A DNA stretch of 64,000 nt from Holzapfeliella floricola DSM 23037 = JCM 16512 (GTDB lineage Bacteria; Bacillota; Bacilli; Lactobacillales; Lactobacillaceae). Every line of letters starts with the position of its first letter. The stretch's first letter is position 1. Where the stretch lies: the NCBI RefSeq assembly GCF_001436605.1, contig NZ_AYZL01000016.1, positions 1 to 64,000 on the forward strand, in the 5' to 3' direction. Shown one piece after another: positions 46,822-57,078 of this stretch. Under the pieces are notes generated by a model. It saw only the letters and a program-made list of their open reading frames with translations, was not told the DNA's origin and did not search any database. The position numbers were made by a program, and so were the translations under genes.

Positions 46822-46839
46822 TGATTGTTCCTCTTTTCT

Positions 46840-47259
46840 TTATAGTTGCATGTCTAAATAGTTTTGCAAAATCAAACTAGCTGCTAATTTATCAATAACT
46901 TGTTTACGTTTTCGACGAGAAGTATCAGCTTGTTCAATCAACATTCTTTCAGCTTGCACTGTTGTTAAACGTTCATCAACGTAAACAACAGGTTTATTAA
47001 ATAGTTCTTCTAATTTTTTGCCATACTCTTGTGACTTTTCCGCACGTTCACCAATTGTGTTATTCATATTCTTGGGTAACCCGACAACGAATTTTTCGAC
47101 TTCGTAGTCTTTCATCAGTTCTTCTACACGGTCGAATCCAAAAATACTTTCACTTTCATTGATGGGAATGATTTCAATTCCTTGTGCCGTCCATCCGAAC
47201 GGATCGCTAATCGCAATCCCTACGGTTTTAGAGCCGACATCTAGTCCCATTATTCTCAT
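46840..47259 (-). CDS. ruvX: Holliday junction resolvase-like protein YqgF/RuvX (YrrK)
   Basis: The 139-residue RNase H-fold protein has [15 protein letters not shown] at the N-terminus, VVGLPKNMN, and [14 protein letters not shown] with conserved acidic residues. The family is implicated in processing of pre-16S rRNA and in recombination. It overlaps the ireB stop codon by one base. Confidence 0.94.
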   Translation of the reverse strand: MRIMGLDVGSKTVGIAISDPFGWTAQGIEIIPINESESIFGFDRVEELMKDYEVEKFVVGLPKNMNNTIGERAEKSQEYGKKLEELFNKPVVYVDERLTTVQAERMLIEQADTSRRKRKQVIDKLAASLILQNYLDMQL

Positions 47260-47516
47260 TACTTTTCTTTACCTAAATAAGTTTTGAGTAATTCCTCAAT
47301 TAATTCATCACGCTCATGTTTCAAAATTAGGTTTCTAGCATCATTGTGACGAGGAATATATGCAGGATCACCAGACATTAGATAGCCTACAATTTGATTG
47401 ATAGGATTGTATCCTTTTTCCTCAAGTGATCGATAGACACTTTCTAGTGTTTGACTGACATTTTTATTTTGGTAACGACTAAAATCAAAATGCATCGTTT
47501 TATCAAGTGAACTCAT
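47259..47516 (-). CDS. ireB: IreB family regulatory phosphoprotein (UPF0297)
   Basis: The 85-residue protein starts [12 protein letters not shown] and contains [20 protein letters not shown], the family hallmark. In Enterococcus faecalis IreB is phosphorylated near its N-terminus by the kinase IreK and negatively controls cephalosporin resistance; Thr7 here is the likely counterpart. Second gene after alaS, in the usual alaS-ireB-ruvX-DUF1292 order. Confidence 0.94.
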   Translation of the reverse strand: MSSLDKTMHFDFSRYQNKNVSQTLESVYRSLEEKGYNPINQIVGYLMSGDPAYIPRHNDARNLILKHERDELIEELLKTYLGKEK

Positions 47517-47583
47517 AATAATCCTCCTTTACTCTCTAATCCCATTTTACTTGATTTTTACAAGTATTACAATTAGCGAAACT

Positions 47584-50223
47584 TTAATCTGCTAGAAGTG
47601 ATTTGATTTTATCAATTGCTGCTGGAATACCATCTGGATTTTTACCACCAGCTTGTGCCATATTAGGACGGCCACCACCGCCACCTGCAAATAGTGAAGC
47701 GGATTCTTTGATTAAGTCGCCTGCTTTAAAGCCTTTATCTAATGCTTTATCGCCTAATGCAACAATTAAGCTTGCTTTATCTTGCCCTTGTGCACCAATA
47801 ACTAACACATCCGAAACAGATTGACCTTTCCAGTCATCTGCCAGTTGGCGTAGGTCTTTCATATCATCGACTGGTGCCACTGCTGCAACCACGCTTAAGC
47901 CATTAATTTCTTCAGTTTGGTTGAATAAATCACCTGAAGCTTGACGGTTAATTTCTGCTTTAGCTTGTTCTAGTTCTTTTTGAAGTTGTTTGTGGTCATT
48001 TTGTAGTTGTTGTACACGTTTTTCAACATCCGCATCTTTGGTTGCTTTAACGTCTGATTTAACTGCTTTTAAGATTGCAGAGTGGTTGTTTAAGTATTCA
48101 AACGCTTCTTGTGAAGTCACTGCTTCAATACGACGCACACCAGCACCAACAGCAGATTCAGAGATAATCTTGAATAATCCTAGCTCGCTTGTGTTATTAA
48201 CGTGTGTTCCCCCACAAAATTCAATTGACCAATCGCCAATATTAACCACACGCACTTGATCACCATATTTTTCACCAAATAAAGCAATCGCACCCATCTT
48301 CTTACCTGATTCAATATCAGTTTCAACAGTTGTTACGTCAATTTGTTGCCAAATTTTTTCGTTAATCAATTGTTCAATTTGCTTAATATCGTCAGTTGAA
48401 ACCGCATCAAAGCTTGTAAAGTCAAATCTTAGGTAAGTTGGTTCAACTAAAGAACCAGCTTGTTTAGTATGTTCACCTAATACTTCTCTTAACGTTTGGT
48501 CTAGCATGTGAGTTGCAGTATGGTTACGTTTAACTTTACGACGGAATTCATGATCAATCTCAAGTTCATAACATGCCCCTTTTTCAAGTGGTTTTAAAAC
48601 TTCAACATAATGTAAGTTTTGACCATTTGGTGCGTGTTGAACATCTGTTACTTTGGCTACAGCTTCATTTTTATCATTGTAGATAAAGCCAATATCCGCA
48701 ACTTGACCACCCATTTCTGCATAGAAAGGTGTTTCATCAAAGATTAATTGGGCTTGTCCTGTAGAAACTTTGTCAGCTAATTCACCATCTACTAGCAATT
48801 CAACTAAGGTTGAGTCTTGTTTTTCAGTTGTATACCCTGTGAATTCACTAGGTGTTGTTAAATCAAGCAACACTTCATTTTGTGACCCCATTGATTGTAC
48901 TTTTGAACGTGCATTTCTAGCACGGTCTTTTTGTTGTTGCATTTGTTCATCAAAACCGGCTTTATCAACACCAAGACCCGCATCTTCTGCATATTCAAAT
49001 GTTAATTCGTAAGGAAAACCATAAGTATCAAACAATTTGAAAGTATCTTCTCCAGATAGTTCTTTTTGATTATTAGCTTTGGCTTCGTCAATCACTTGAT
49101 TTAATAAGTTTAATCCATCAGATAGTGTTTCTTGGAAACGTTCTTCTTCTGATTTAATTACTTTTTCAATGAAATCTTTTTGTTTCAAGACTTCTGGGTA
49201 GTATGACTTCATAATATCGCCAACAACTTCAACTAGTTGATATAAGAAAGCACCCTTGATACCTAATTTTTGACCATTTAAAGCTGCACGACGAATTAAA
49301 CGACGTAAAACATAACCACGACCTTCGTTTGAAGGTAATGCCCCATCTCCAATAGCAAAGCTAACCGTTCTTGCATGGTCAGCAATAATCTTGAATGACA
49401 CATCGTGTTGGTTGTTCGTTGCATATCTAATGCCGTCAGTAAATGATTCAACTTTGTGAATAATTGGCATAAATAAGTCAGTTTCAAAGTTTGTTGGGGC
49501 ATCTTGTAAAACAGAAACCACACGTTCTAGTCCCATCCCCGTATCAATATTTTTATGAGGTTGTTCAACGTATTGACCATCTGGTAAGTGGTTGAATTCT
49601 GAGAATACAATATTCCAAATTTCCAGATAACGTTCATTTTCCCCACCAGGATAGTTTTCAGGGTCATTTTCTGCCACATCGTTAAAAGCTTGTCCACGGT
49701 CATAGAAAATTTCAGAGTCAGGACCACAAGGACCGCCACCAATATCCCAGAAATTATCGTCGACATCAATAATGTGATCTTTAGGTAGTCCTACAACTTC
49801 ATGCCAAATACGTTTTGCTTCGGTGTCTTTTGGATAAACTGTGGCATATAACTTATCTTCATCCATGTCTAACCATTTTGGACTCGTTAAGAATTCCCAT
49901 GCCCATTTCAAAGCATCTTCTTTGAAGTAATCCCCTACTGAAAAGTTTCCTAACATTTCAAAGAAAGTGTGATGACGAGCTGTTTTACCTACGTTTTCAA
50001 TATCGTTTGTTCGGATACTCTTTTGAGCGTTGGTAATTCTTGGCTTATCAGGAACGACACTTCCGTCAAAATATTTTTTCAAAGTTGCAACCCCTGAATT
50101 GATCCAAAGTAATGTTGGATCATCAACAGGTACTAGGGATGCAGACGGTTCAACCATATGATCTTTACTCTTGAAAAAGTCTAAAAATAGTTGTCTAAAC
50201 TCAGCACTAGATAATTTTTTCAT
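47584..50223 (-). CDS. alaS: Alanyl-tRNA synthetase
   Basis: The 879-residue enzyme has class II motif 2 region HHTFFEMLGNFSVGDYF, the editing-domain zinc motif HTATHMLDQTL with CGGTHV, a coiled coil around residues 720-760 and a C-terminal glycine-rich domain ending AGGGGGRPNMAQAGG. It is preceded by a T-box leader and a consensus promoter, so uncharged tRNA-Ala should raise its expression. Operon with ireB, ruvX and the DUF1292 gene. Confidence 0.98.
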   Translation of the reverse strand: MKKLSSAEFRQLFLDFFKSKDHMVEPSASLVPVDDPTLLWINSGVATLKKYFDGSVVPDKPRITNAQKSIRTNDIENVGKTARHHTFFEMLGNFSVGDYFKEDALKWAWEFLTSPKWLDMDEDKLYATVYPKDTEAKRIWHEVVGLPKDHIIDVDDNFWDIGGGPCGPDSEIFYDRGQAFNDVAENDPENYPGGENERYLEIWNIVFSEFNHLPDGQYVEQPHKNIDTGMGLERVVSVLQDAPTNFETDLFMPIIHKVESFTDGIRYATNNQHDVSFKIIADHARTVSFAIGDGALPSNEGRGYVLRRLIRRAALNGQKLGIKGAFLYQLVEVVGDIMKSYYPEVLKQKDFIEKVIKSEEERFQETLSDGLNLLNQVIDEAKANNQKELSGEDTFKLFDTYGFPYELTFEYAEDAGLGVDKAGFDEQMQQQKDRARNARSKVQSMGSQNEVLLDLTTPSEFTGYTTEKQDSTLVELLVDGELADKVSTGQAQLIFDETPFYAEMGGQVADIGFIYNDKNEAVAKVTDVQHAPNGQNLHYVEVLKPLEKGACYELEIDHEFRRKVKRNHTATHMLDQTLREVLGEHTKQAGSLVEPTYLRFDFTSFDAVSTDDIKQIEQLINEKIWQQIDVTTVETDIESGKKMGAIALFGEKYGDQVRVVNIGDWSIEFCGGTHVNNTSELGLFKIISESAVGAGVRRIEAVTSQEAFEYLNNHSAILKAVKSDVKATKDADVEKRVQQLQNDHKQLQKELEQAKAEINRQASGDLFNQTEEINGLSVVAAVAPVDDMKDLRQLADDWKGQSVSDVLVIGAQGQDKASLIVALGDKALDKGFKAGDLIKESASLFAGGGGGRPNMAQAGGKNPDGIPAAIDKIKSLLAD

Positions 50224-50437
50224 GCTTGTCTCTCCTTAAATTTAATATAAAAAAACACTCTTACAATTTCAAGGACGCTAAAAAGCGCGGTACCACCTTG
50301 ATTGCAACAGTGTTTGTTAACCTCTTTGTTATTGCTATTAAAATGAGTTCATCGGTAGCACACTGTGACGAGACTTAAGCATTTCCACCAGCTAGCTCTC
50401 TCTATTAAGTCTTCATTCACAATGCATGTCCTTTGAC
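50224..50437 (-). promoter_or_regulatory. T-box leader (alanine) of alaS
   Basis: On the minus strand the conserved T-box AAGGTGGTACCGCG lies at 50299-50286. Upstream, AGACTTAA and TTAAGTCT can form part of Stem I, with GCTGGTGG in its distal part. GCT at 50359-50357 is a candidate specifier codon for alanine. Downstream, AAACACTGTTGCAATCAAGG pairs with CCTTGAAATTGTAAGAGTGTTT and a T-run follows; this terminator competes with the antiterminator formed by the T-box. The leader fills the whole gap between cshB and alaS. Confidence 0.9.
50248..50314 (-). terminator. T-box terminator of alaS leader
   Basis: Arms at 50314-50296 and 50274-50253 pair over about 20 positions with a few mismatches; the minus strand then reads TTTTTTT. 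The T-box motif sits in the apical part, so the structure is exclusive with the antiterminator. Confidence 0.85.
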
Positions 50438-50443
50438 TTCTTA

Positions 50444-50472
50444 ATTATAGTGTGAAGTCATTTTGATGTCAA
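50444..50472 (-). promoter_or_regulatory. Consensus promoter of alaS
   Basis: On the minus strand TTGACA (50472-50467), 17 bases, TATAAT (50449-50444): a perfect match to the sigma-A consensus. Transcription would start near 50437, giving a leader of about 214 bases. Confidence 0.9.
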
Positions 50473-50475
50473 TTT

Positions 50476-51816
50476 TCATTTTTTACGATCGCGACGAGTT
50501 TGTCGTTTTTGACGACGAGTTTCTAGCTTTCTCTTTTGTCTTGCATCATTTTCAATTTCGTTACGGATTTTCTTCTTGTATCCAGGTTTTTTCTTGGCCT
50601 TGGCTTTTTTAACAAATCCACGAATTCTTGGATCTAATTTTTCCTGTTTGGATTGACGATCATTACGGCGATGACGACTCGCTGCATCAATTAACTGATC
50701 TTTTTCAATTTTCTTAGGTGTAAATTTAATACCCATTTTTTCAAGTTCTGAAATCAAATTTAATTGGCGGTTTTCAATCAAAGTGATAGCTGTTCCTGAC
50801 ATTTGATTACGACCTGTACGACCAACACGATGAATAAAGAATTCTAGGTCTTTAGGTAATTCAGCATTAATGACATGACTAACACCTTCAATATCAATTC
50901 CACGAGCTGCTAAGTCAGTAGCAACAACATATTGGTATTCAAGATTTTGAACTTGACGCATCACACGTTTTCTTTCACGGGTTGTGATACCACCGTGAAT
51001 TTTAGCGACTTGAAGTCCTTGTGAACTCAGATATTGATGAATTTCGTCAACGCGTGTTTTGGTATTAGCAAAAATTAAAGCTAAGTAGGGTTGACCCATT
51101 GTTAATAGCTGATAAATTGTCCCGTTAGGATTCTTCCCATCAATTTCAATCAAGTCATTTTGAATCGTTGGTGAGATTATTTCGGGATTATCAATTGTAA
51201 TGTAATCAGGATGTCCCATATATTTAGTTAAAAATGGCTTCAGTTTGCCTGGAATAGTTGCTGAAAAAACACTCATTGATAATTTCAACGGCAATCTTGA
51301 GGCCATTTTATCAACGTCATCCAAGAAACCTAAATCAAGCGTCATATCGGCTTCATCAATCACAAAAGTCTCAACGTGTTCAAGATTCAAAATTTTCTTT
51401 TCTGTAAAGTCTAAAATACGACCTGGTGTTCCAACAACAATTTGCGGTTGATTTTCAGTCTTTTTGATTTGTTTTTGACGATCTGAACCCCCAACTAAAA
51501 GCTGTGCTTTAACTGGCAATTCTGAAGCTGTCAATAATTGTTCTAGGTTGTTATAAATTTGCTGTGCAAGTTCTCGACTTGGTGCTGTTACAACGGCTTG
51601 TAAATGTTTTAATTCTAAATCTAGATTATTAACTAATGGTACCAAGAAAGCATGTGTTTTTCCTGAACCCGTTTGTGCTTGAACTACAGCACTTTGACGT
51701 TTTAAAAGTTTTGGAATAACGCGAGTTTGAACTGGCGTTGGTTTTGTAAATCCTATTTCAACTAATCCTTTTTTAACCGCATCAGTTAAATATTCATTTT
51801 CGAAAATACTTGTCAT
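50476..51816 (-). CDS. cshB: DEAD-box RNA helicase (CshB-like)
   Basis: The 446-residue helicase has the Q motif GFTKPTPVQTRVIP, Walker A AQTGSGKT, the DEAD box in VIDEADMTLD, SATIPG for motif III, and HRVGRTGR. A lysine/arginine-rich tail (about residues 375-446) likely binds RNA. Position next to alaS and nrnA and length resemble CshB/YqfR of Bacillus. It acts on structured mRNA or ribosome precursors, particularly in the cold. The symbol is assigned by position and similarity and is less certain than the family. Confidence 0.88.
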   Translation of the reverse strand: MTSIFENEYLTDAVKKGLVEIGFTKPTPVQTRVIPKLLKRQSAVVQAQTGSGKTHAFLVPLVNNLDLELKHLQAVVTAPSRELAQQIYNNLEQLLTASELPVKAQLLVGGSDRQKQIKKTENQPQIVVGTPGRILDFTEKKILNLEHVETFVIDEADMTLDLGFLDDVDKMASRLPLKLSMSVFSATIPGKLKPFLTKYMGHPDYITIDNPEIISPTIQNDLIEIDGKNPNGTIYQLLTMGQPYLALIFANTKTRVDEIHQYLSSQGLQVAKIHGGITTRERKRVMRQVQNLEYQYVVATDLAARGIDIEGVSHVINAELPKDLEFFIHRVGRTGRNQMSGTAITLIENRQLNLISELEKMGIKFTPKKIEKDQLIDAASRHRRNDRQSKQEKLDPRIRGFVKKAKAKKKPGYKKKIRNEIENDARQKRKLETRRQKRQTRRDRKK

Positions 51817-51818
51817 TT

Positions 51819-52775
51819 TTAGTCCTCGTTACTATATTTTTCAATTGCATCGTGCAATTCTATTTCGATTTGTTTCATTTCAGCTTCATCTTTGGCAATG
51901 GCCCCAGAAGCTAACGGATGGCCTCCACCAGCATATCTTTTAGCAATTTCATTGATAATTGTTCCTTTCGAGCGCAAATGAACACGAAACTCACCATCTT
52001 CTTGCTCAATAAAAGTTACCCAAGCTTTGATTTCTTTCAAACGTCCTGGTGTTGAAACAGCTGCTTTAGCTTGTTGGAAAGTAATGTCTAATTTTGTCAT
52101 AAGCTCTTTTGTAATTGTTATTGATCCCATGCCTACTTCATCAATTGTCAGTAGTTCCAGGGCAAAGTTTTGCAATTTAGCTTGCTTGAATGTTACCTCT
52201 GAAAGTGTTCGTGAAATTTTACTGTGATCAATACCTGTTTTGATTAGAGCTTGCGCCATCTCAAAAGTATGTGGTGTTGTGTTATTAAATAAGAAACGTC
52301 CTGTGTCCCCCACAAGTCCCCCATACAATAATCTAGCAACCTCTTGATTCAACACTAGTTTGCCATTAGATGCAAGAATAAATTCAGTAATCATTTCAGA
52401 ACAGCTAGAAGCATTAGTATCGACATCATCAATATCACCGTAGATATCGTCATTAGGATGATGATCAATCTTAACTAATGCAGATCCCAAGTCATAGTAT
52501 TCCCCGCTAATTCTTGGTCTGTTGGCTGTATCTACAATAATGACTAGTGCATCTTCGTAGTCTGATTCACTGACATTATCCATTGTTGAAAACCAATCCA
52601 AATTCCCAACTTCTCCACCTGCTTTTAATACTTTTTTATCTGGGAATCCTGCTTTAATTGCTGCCACTAATCCACCTTGGGATCCCAAAGCATCTGGGTC
52701 TGGATTTTCATGACGGTGAACAATAATTGTCTCATATTTTTCAATTAAGCTTAATATTTGAGTTGTTTTTTGCAT
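51819..52775 (-). CDS. DHH-family phosphoesterase (NrnA-like oligoribonuclease/pAp phosphatase)
   Basis: The 318-residue protein has the DHH subfamily 1 motifs: HRHENPDPDALGSQ, VDTANRPR, KIDHHPND, and the DHHA1 motif AGGGHPLASGA. NrnA degrades short oligoribonucleotides and 3',5'-pAp; related proteins hydrolyse pGpG or pApA. It is followed by cshB after two bases and lies after dinB. Substrate preference cannot be told from the sequence. Confidence 0.9.
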   Translation of the reverse strand: MQKTTQILSLIEKYETIIVHRHENPDPDALGSQGGLVAAIKAGFPDKKVLKAGGEVGNLDWFSTMDNVSESDYEDALVIIVDTANRPRISGEYYDLGSALVKIDHHPNDDIYGDIDDVDTNASSCSEMITEFILASNGKLVLNQEVARLLYGGLVGDTGRFLFNNTTPHTFEMAQALIKTGIDHSKISRTLSEVTFKQAKLQNFALELLTIDEVGMGSITITKELMTKLDITFQQAKAAVSTPGRLKEIKAWVTFIEQEDGEFRVHLRSKGTIINEIAKRYAGGGHPLASGAIAKDEAEMKQIEIELHDAIEKYSNED

Positions 52776-52810
52776 ATTTTTCTCCTTAGCTATCGTGTTT
52801 TAAAATTTAT

Positions 52811-53938
52811 TTATTGTGTTTGAAATAATGGTAATGATATTGATTCAATTTCAGAGTCTAAAATATTAGTAACCGATACTCCTAATAATCTAACACCAAT
52901 ATTTAATTCTGACTCAAAATCATCTAATAGCTGACATGCTATTTGGTAAAATTCATTACTTTGATTATTAGCTTGTATCAACGTTTGTCTTCTAGTAGAT
53001 GTATTAAAGTCTACATCTCGAATTTTAAAAACAACTGTTTGAGCTTTCAAATTTTCTAAATTTAATTGATTTTCAATTTCATCACAATACAATTTTAACA
53101 TTCTTTTAGCTTTGGTTTTAGTATGAATTGGTTCTAAAAAAGTCGACTCTTTGCCGTATGACTTGCGTAAGTGGTTTGCTTTAACAGGTCTCAAGTCAAT
53201 ACCAAAAGCTTTTTGTAACAAATCATACCCCGCACGTTTGAAATGGCGCAAAAATTCATGAATATTAACTGACACTAAGTCATCGTGCGTGTAAATGCTA
53301 TAATCGTGCAATCTACTTAATGTTTTCTTGCCAACACCAGGAAATTTTTCAATAGGATAGTCTTTCAAAAATATATTAGCCATCTCAGGTAAAATAATTG
53401 TTCGTCCAAATGGTTTAGCGTACTCAGAACCTAACTTGGCCAAAAACTTATTATATGAAATACCAACTGAACAAGTTAGTCCCGTTTCATTTAGAATTCT
53501 CTTTTGTAAATAGCTAGCTAATTCAATTGTTGTTTTGTTGTGACCTAATTTATTTTGTGTAACATCTAGGTAAGCTTCATCGAGTGCAACTGTTTCAACT
53601 AAATCTGTCACTTCTTGAAAAATTCGATGAATCTGACTCGAAACTTTTCGATACACTTTAAAATCCGGATTTACAAATACCAACTCATTTTGAGGTATTT
53701 TTTCAATTGCTTTAGTAGCAGGCATTGCTGAAAAAACACCATACCTTCTAGCATTATAATTACTGGTTGTCACAACACCATGGCCATTATTTTTGCGGGG
53801 ATCATGAGCAACAACCAAAGCTTTTTGTTTTAATGATGGATTTTTCAATTCTTCAACAGAGGCATAGAATGCATCCATATCAAGATGAATAATTTTTCGA
53901 TCTGTTTTATTTTTAGGTAACCAATCTTGTAGTGCCAC
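52811..53938 (-). CDS. dinB: DNA polymerase IV (Y family)
   Basis: The 375-residue protein has the N-terminal catalytic HLDMDAFYASVE, the second acidic cluster in VALDEAYLDVT, and SVGISYNKFLAKLGSEYAKP, followed by the helix-hairpin-helix and little-finger domains. It copies past lesions at low fidelity. The start is GTG at 53938 with GAGGAA upstream. No LexA box is visible in the 50 bases upstream, where the zwf terminator lies. No clear promoter was seen, so it may depend on read-through from zwf. Confidence 0.95.
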   Translation of the reverse strand: MALQDWLPKNKTDRKIIHLDMDAFYASVEELKNPSLKQKALVVAHDPRKNNGHGVVTTSNYNARRYGVFSAMPATKAIEKIPQNELVFVNPDFKVYRKVSSQIHRIFQEVTDLVETVALDEAYLDVTQNKLGHNKTTIELASYLQKRILNETGLTCSVGISYNKFLAKLGSEYAKPFGRTIILPEMANIFLKDYPIEKFPGVGKKTLSRLHDYSIYTHDDLVSVNIHEFLRHFKRAGYDLLQKAFGIDLRPVKANHLRKSYGKESTFLEPIHTKTKAKRMLKLYCDEIENQLNLENLKAQTVVFKIRDVDFNTSTRRQTLIQANNQSNEFYQIACQLLDDFESELNIGVRLLGVSVTNILDSEIESISLPLFQTQ

Positions 53939-53960
53939 AATTGTTATTCCTCATATCAGA

Positions 53961-53990
53961 CAAAAAAACTGACTTAAAAAAGTCAGTTTT
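53961..53990 (-). terminator. Terminator after zwf
   Basis: AAAACTGACTT and AAGTCAGTTTT (arms 53990-53980 and 53975-53965) form a perfect 11-bp stem with a 4-base loop and a T-run. It overlaps the zwf stop codon and precedes dinB. Confidence 0.88.
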
Positions 53991-55437
53991 AACCTTTAAA
54001 TATCCAACTATCTTTTGTACCTTCAAAAATTTGTGAAACCTCTTTTGGTCCCATTGAACCATTTTGATAAGCAAAAGGTTGTCGTGAGTCTTCTTGCCAA
54101 GTTTTTTCAATACGATCAATAAAATCCCAAGTTGTTTTCACTTCATGCCAATGTACAAAGTTTGTTCTATCACCAATTAAGAAATCATAGAATAATTTTT
54201 CATAAGCATCTGGTATTTGAGCGACTTCATCTTGAGTGTAAGCAAATTTCATTTGCAGACTCGATAAATCTGTTTGAGATAATTGCTTGCCATTCAATGT
54301 CACCGTCAATTTATTTTCCGGGTCTATTTCAATCGAAATAACGTTATCTTGATTTTCTTCAAATAAATCATGTGATGATTTTAAGACTAAATCAACGCGA
54401 GTTGTTTTTTGTGCTAATTTTTTACCTGTACGGATATAAAATGGCACATTTTTCAAAGGACCTTCTTTAAATAAGAGCTTACCTGAAACAAAAGTTTCAA
54501 CCGTTGAATCGGGTGACACTTGTTCTTCTTTACGATAACTATTTTCGCTATGATTCCCGTCATATTGACCTCGTACAAAGAAACGGTTTACTTCGTCTGA
54601 ATCATACATTTGAATACTATTTAATACATCTTGTTTAGCTTGATGAATATCAGCTGAAGTTAGGGATTTAGGCTTTTTCATTGCAACTTGTGATGCAATT
54701 TGAAAAATATGATTTTGCACCATATCTCTCAAAGCACCTGCTGTTTCATAGTACCCACCACGATTTTCAACACCTAGACTTTCAGCTAAAGTAATTTGAA
54801 CATTTTTAATGTGATTACTATCCCAAACTGAATCAAATAGCGGATTAGTTAATCTCAAATACATAATATTTTGAATCATTTGTTTGCCCAGATAATGATC
54901 AATGCGATAAACATCTTTTTCGTCAAATGAATCGCCAATTTGTTGGTTCAATACTTTTGCACTTTCAAGATCGTGGCCAAATGGTTTTTCAACTACTAAA
55001 CGATTATAGCCTGTATCAGTCACTAATTTTTGTGCTCTCAAGTGTTGTGAGATAGTGCCGAAAAATTGAGGTGACATTGCCAAGTAAAACGTACGATTTC
55101 CTTGAGTATTAAATTGTGTTTCTAATTGTGAAATTTTATTATTCAATTCAATATAGTGACTTTCATCAGTCACATCATGTGATTGGTAGAAAAAGTGCTG
55201 ACTAAATTCTGTCACCAGTTTATCTTCAACATCTTTGACATTTTCGATAATAGCTTGTTGAACAGTCTCTTGAAAATAATCGTCACTCCACGGACGTCTT
55301 GCAGTCCCAACAACCGCAAAATTATCTTGAAGCGCACCCTTTCGAAATAAATTAAATAGTGCTGGATATAGTTTGCGATGGGCTAAATCTCCAGAACCAC
55401 CAAAAATCACAAATAAAACGGGTAAGTTTTTTTTCAT
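53989..55437 (-). CDS. zwf: Glucose-6-phosphate 1-dehydrogenase
   Basis: The 482-residue enzyme shows the N-terminal FGGSGDLAHRKLYPAL nucleotide-binding motif and the substrate-binding active site RIDHYLGK. It oxidises glucose 6-phosphate to 6-phosphogluconolactone, giving NADPH; the lactonase Pgl is encoded at 43872. A GTG at 55446 in frame overlaps the ribosome-binding site GAGGGAG, so the ATG at 55437 is chosen. Terminators stand on both sides. A dyad at 55481-55498 lies upstream (see findings). Confidence 0.97.
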   Translation of the reverse strand: MKKNLPVLFVIFGGSGDLAHRKLYPALFNLFRKGALQDNFAVVGTARRPWSDDYFQETVQQAIIENVKDVEDKLVTEFSQHFFYQSHDVTDESHYIELNNKISQLETQFNTQGNRTFYLAMSPQFFGTISQHLRAQKLVTDTGYNRLVVEKPFGHDLESAKVLNQQIGDSFDEKDVYRIDHYLGKQMIQNIMYLRLTNPLFDSVWDSNHIKNVQITLAESLGVENRGGYYETAGALRDMVQNHIFQIASQVAMKKPKSLTSADIHQAKQDVLNSIQMYDSDEVNRFFVRGQYDGNHSENSYRKEEQVSPDSTVETFVSGKLLFKEGPLKNVPFYIRTGKKLAQKTTRVDLVLKSSHDLFEENQDNVISIEIDPENKLTVTLNGKQLSQTDLSSLQMKFAYTQDEVAQIPDAYEKLFYDFLIGDRTNFVHWHEVKTTWDFIDRIEKTWQEDSRQPFAYQNGSMGPKEVSQIFEGTKDSWIFKG

Positions 55438-55480
55438 AGCTTTCACTCCCTCATCGAAGTTTATAAGATAAATTCGTTTC

Positions 55481-55498
55481 TTACAGTATTGTAACTGT
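55481..55498. promoter_or_regulatory. Dyad upstream of zwf, possible operator
   Basis: The 18 bases hold overlapping dyads: TTACA-N4-TGTAA (55481-55494) and ACAGT-N6-ACTGT (55483-55498). They lie 44-61 bases before the zwf ATG, where a promoter is expected, although I could not fix clear -35 and -10 boxes. The binding protein is unknown, and a chance palindrome is possible. Confidence 0.35.
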
Positions 55499-55504
55499 TT
55501 TAAA

Positions 55505-55528
55505 AAGAAAAAACACCCTTAGGTGTTT
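55505..55528 (-). terminator. Terminator after yajC
   Basis: AAACACC and GGTGTTT form a 7-bp stem with a 4-base loop (55511-55528), followed by TTTTC TTTTT on the minus strand. It ends the mutS-to-yajC operon. Confidence 0.8.
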
Positions 55529-55537
55529 CATAAACGA

Positions 55538-55885
55538 CTAATCTTCTTTTTCTTGTTCTTTCTTAGTTGTTTCTTCTTTTGTTTCCAATTCTTTTGTCTC
55601 TTCAGTTTCGTTTTCTGGTTGAACTGTTTCACCTGGAGTAACTTGGCGAATGGCAGTACGTTCAAAAGTTAAAAACAAGTTATCAGCATCAATTGTAATC
55701 GTCTTTTCATCTTCATTAACACTTTCAATAACACCGTGAAGTCCACCGATTGTGATAATGTTGTCACCTTTTTTCATTGCTGACATTTTTTCTTGACGTT
55801 CTTTTTGTTGCTTTTGTGCTGGACGAACCATAAAGAAGTAAAATCCAACCGCAATTACTATCAAAATAATAATGCTATAATCCAT
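55538..55885 (-). CDS. yajC: Preprotein translocase subunit YajC
   Basis: A 115-residue protein with one N-terminal membrane helix (MDYSIIILIVIAVGFYFFMV), the family motif RPAQKQQKERQEKM, a KGDNIITIGGLHG core and a long acidic tail rich in Glu and Lys. It belongs to the SecDF-YajC auxiliary complex of the Sec translocon. A GTG at 55894 would add three residues, but it falls in the ribosome-binding site; the ATG at 55885 is preferred. It is the last gene of the operon. Confidence 0.93.
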   Translation of the reverse strand: MDYSIIILIVIAVGFYFFMVRPAQKQQKERQEKMSAMKKGDNIITIGGLHGVIESVNEDEKTITIDADNLFLTFERTAIRQVTPGETVQPENETEETKELETKEETTKKEQEKED

Positions 55886-55912
55886 AAAATACACCTCATC
55901 TAATTTTTCTTA

Positions 55913-57067
<1,155 letters not shown>

Positions 57068-57078
57068 CTATTTTTAAA

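Noticed and set aside
53939-53990. LexA box upstream of dinB
   Set aside because: No GAAC-N4-GTTC or close variant is present; the space is taken by the zwf terminator and the ribosome-binding site.
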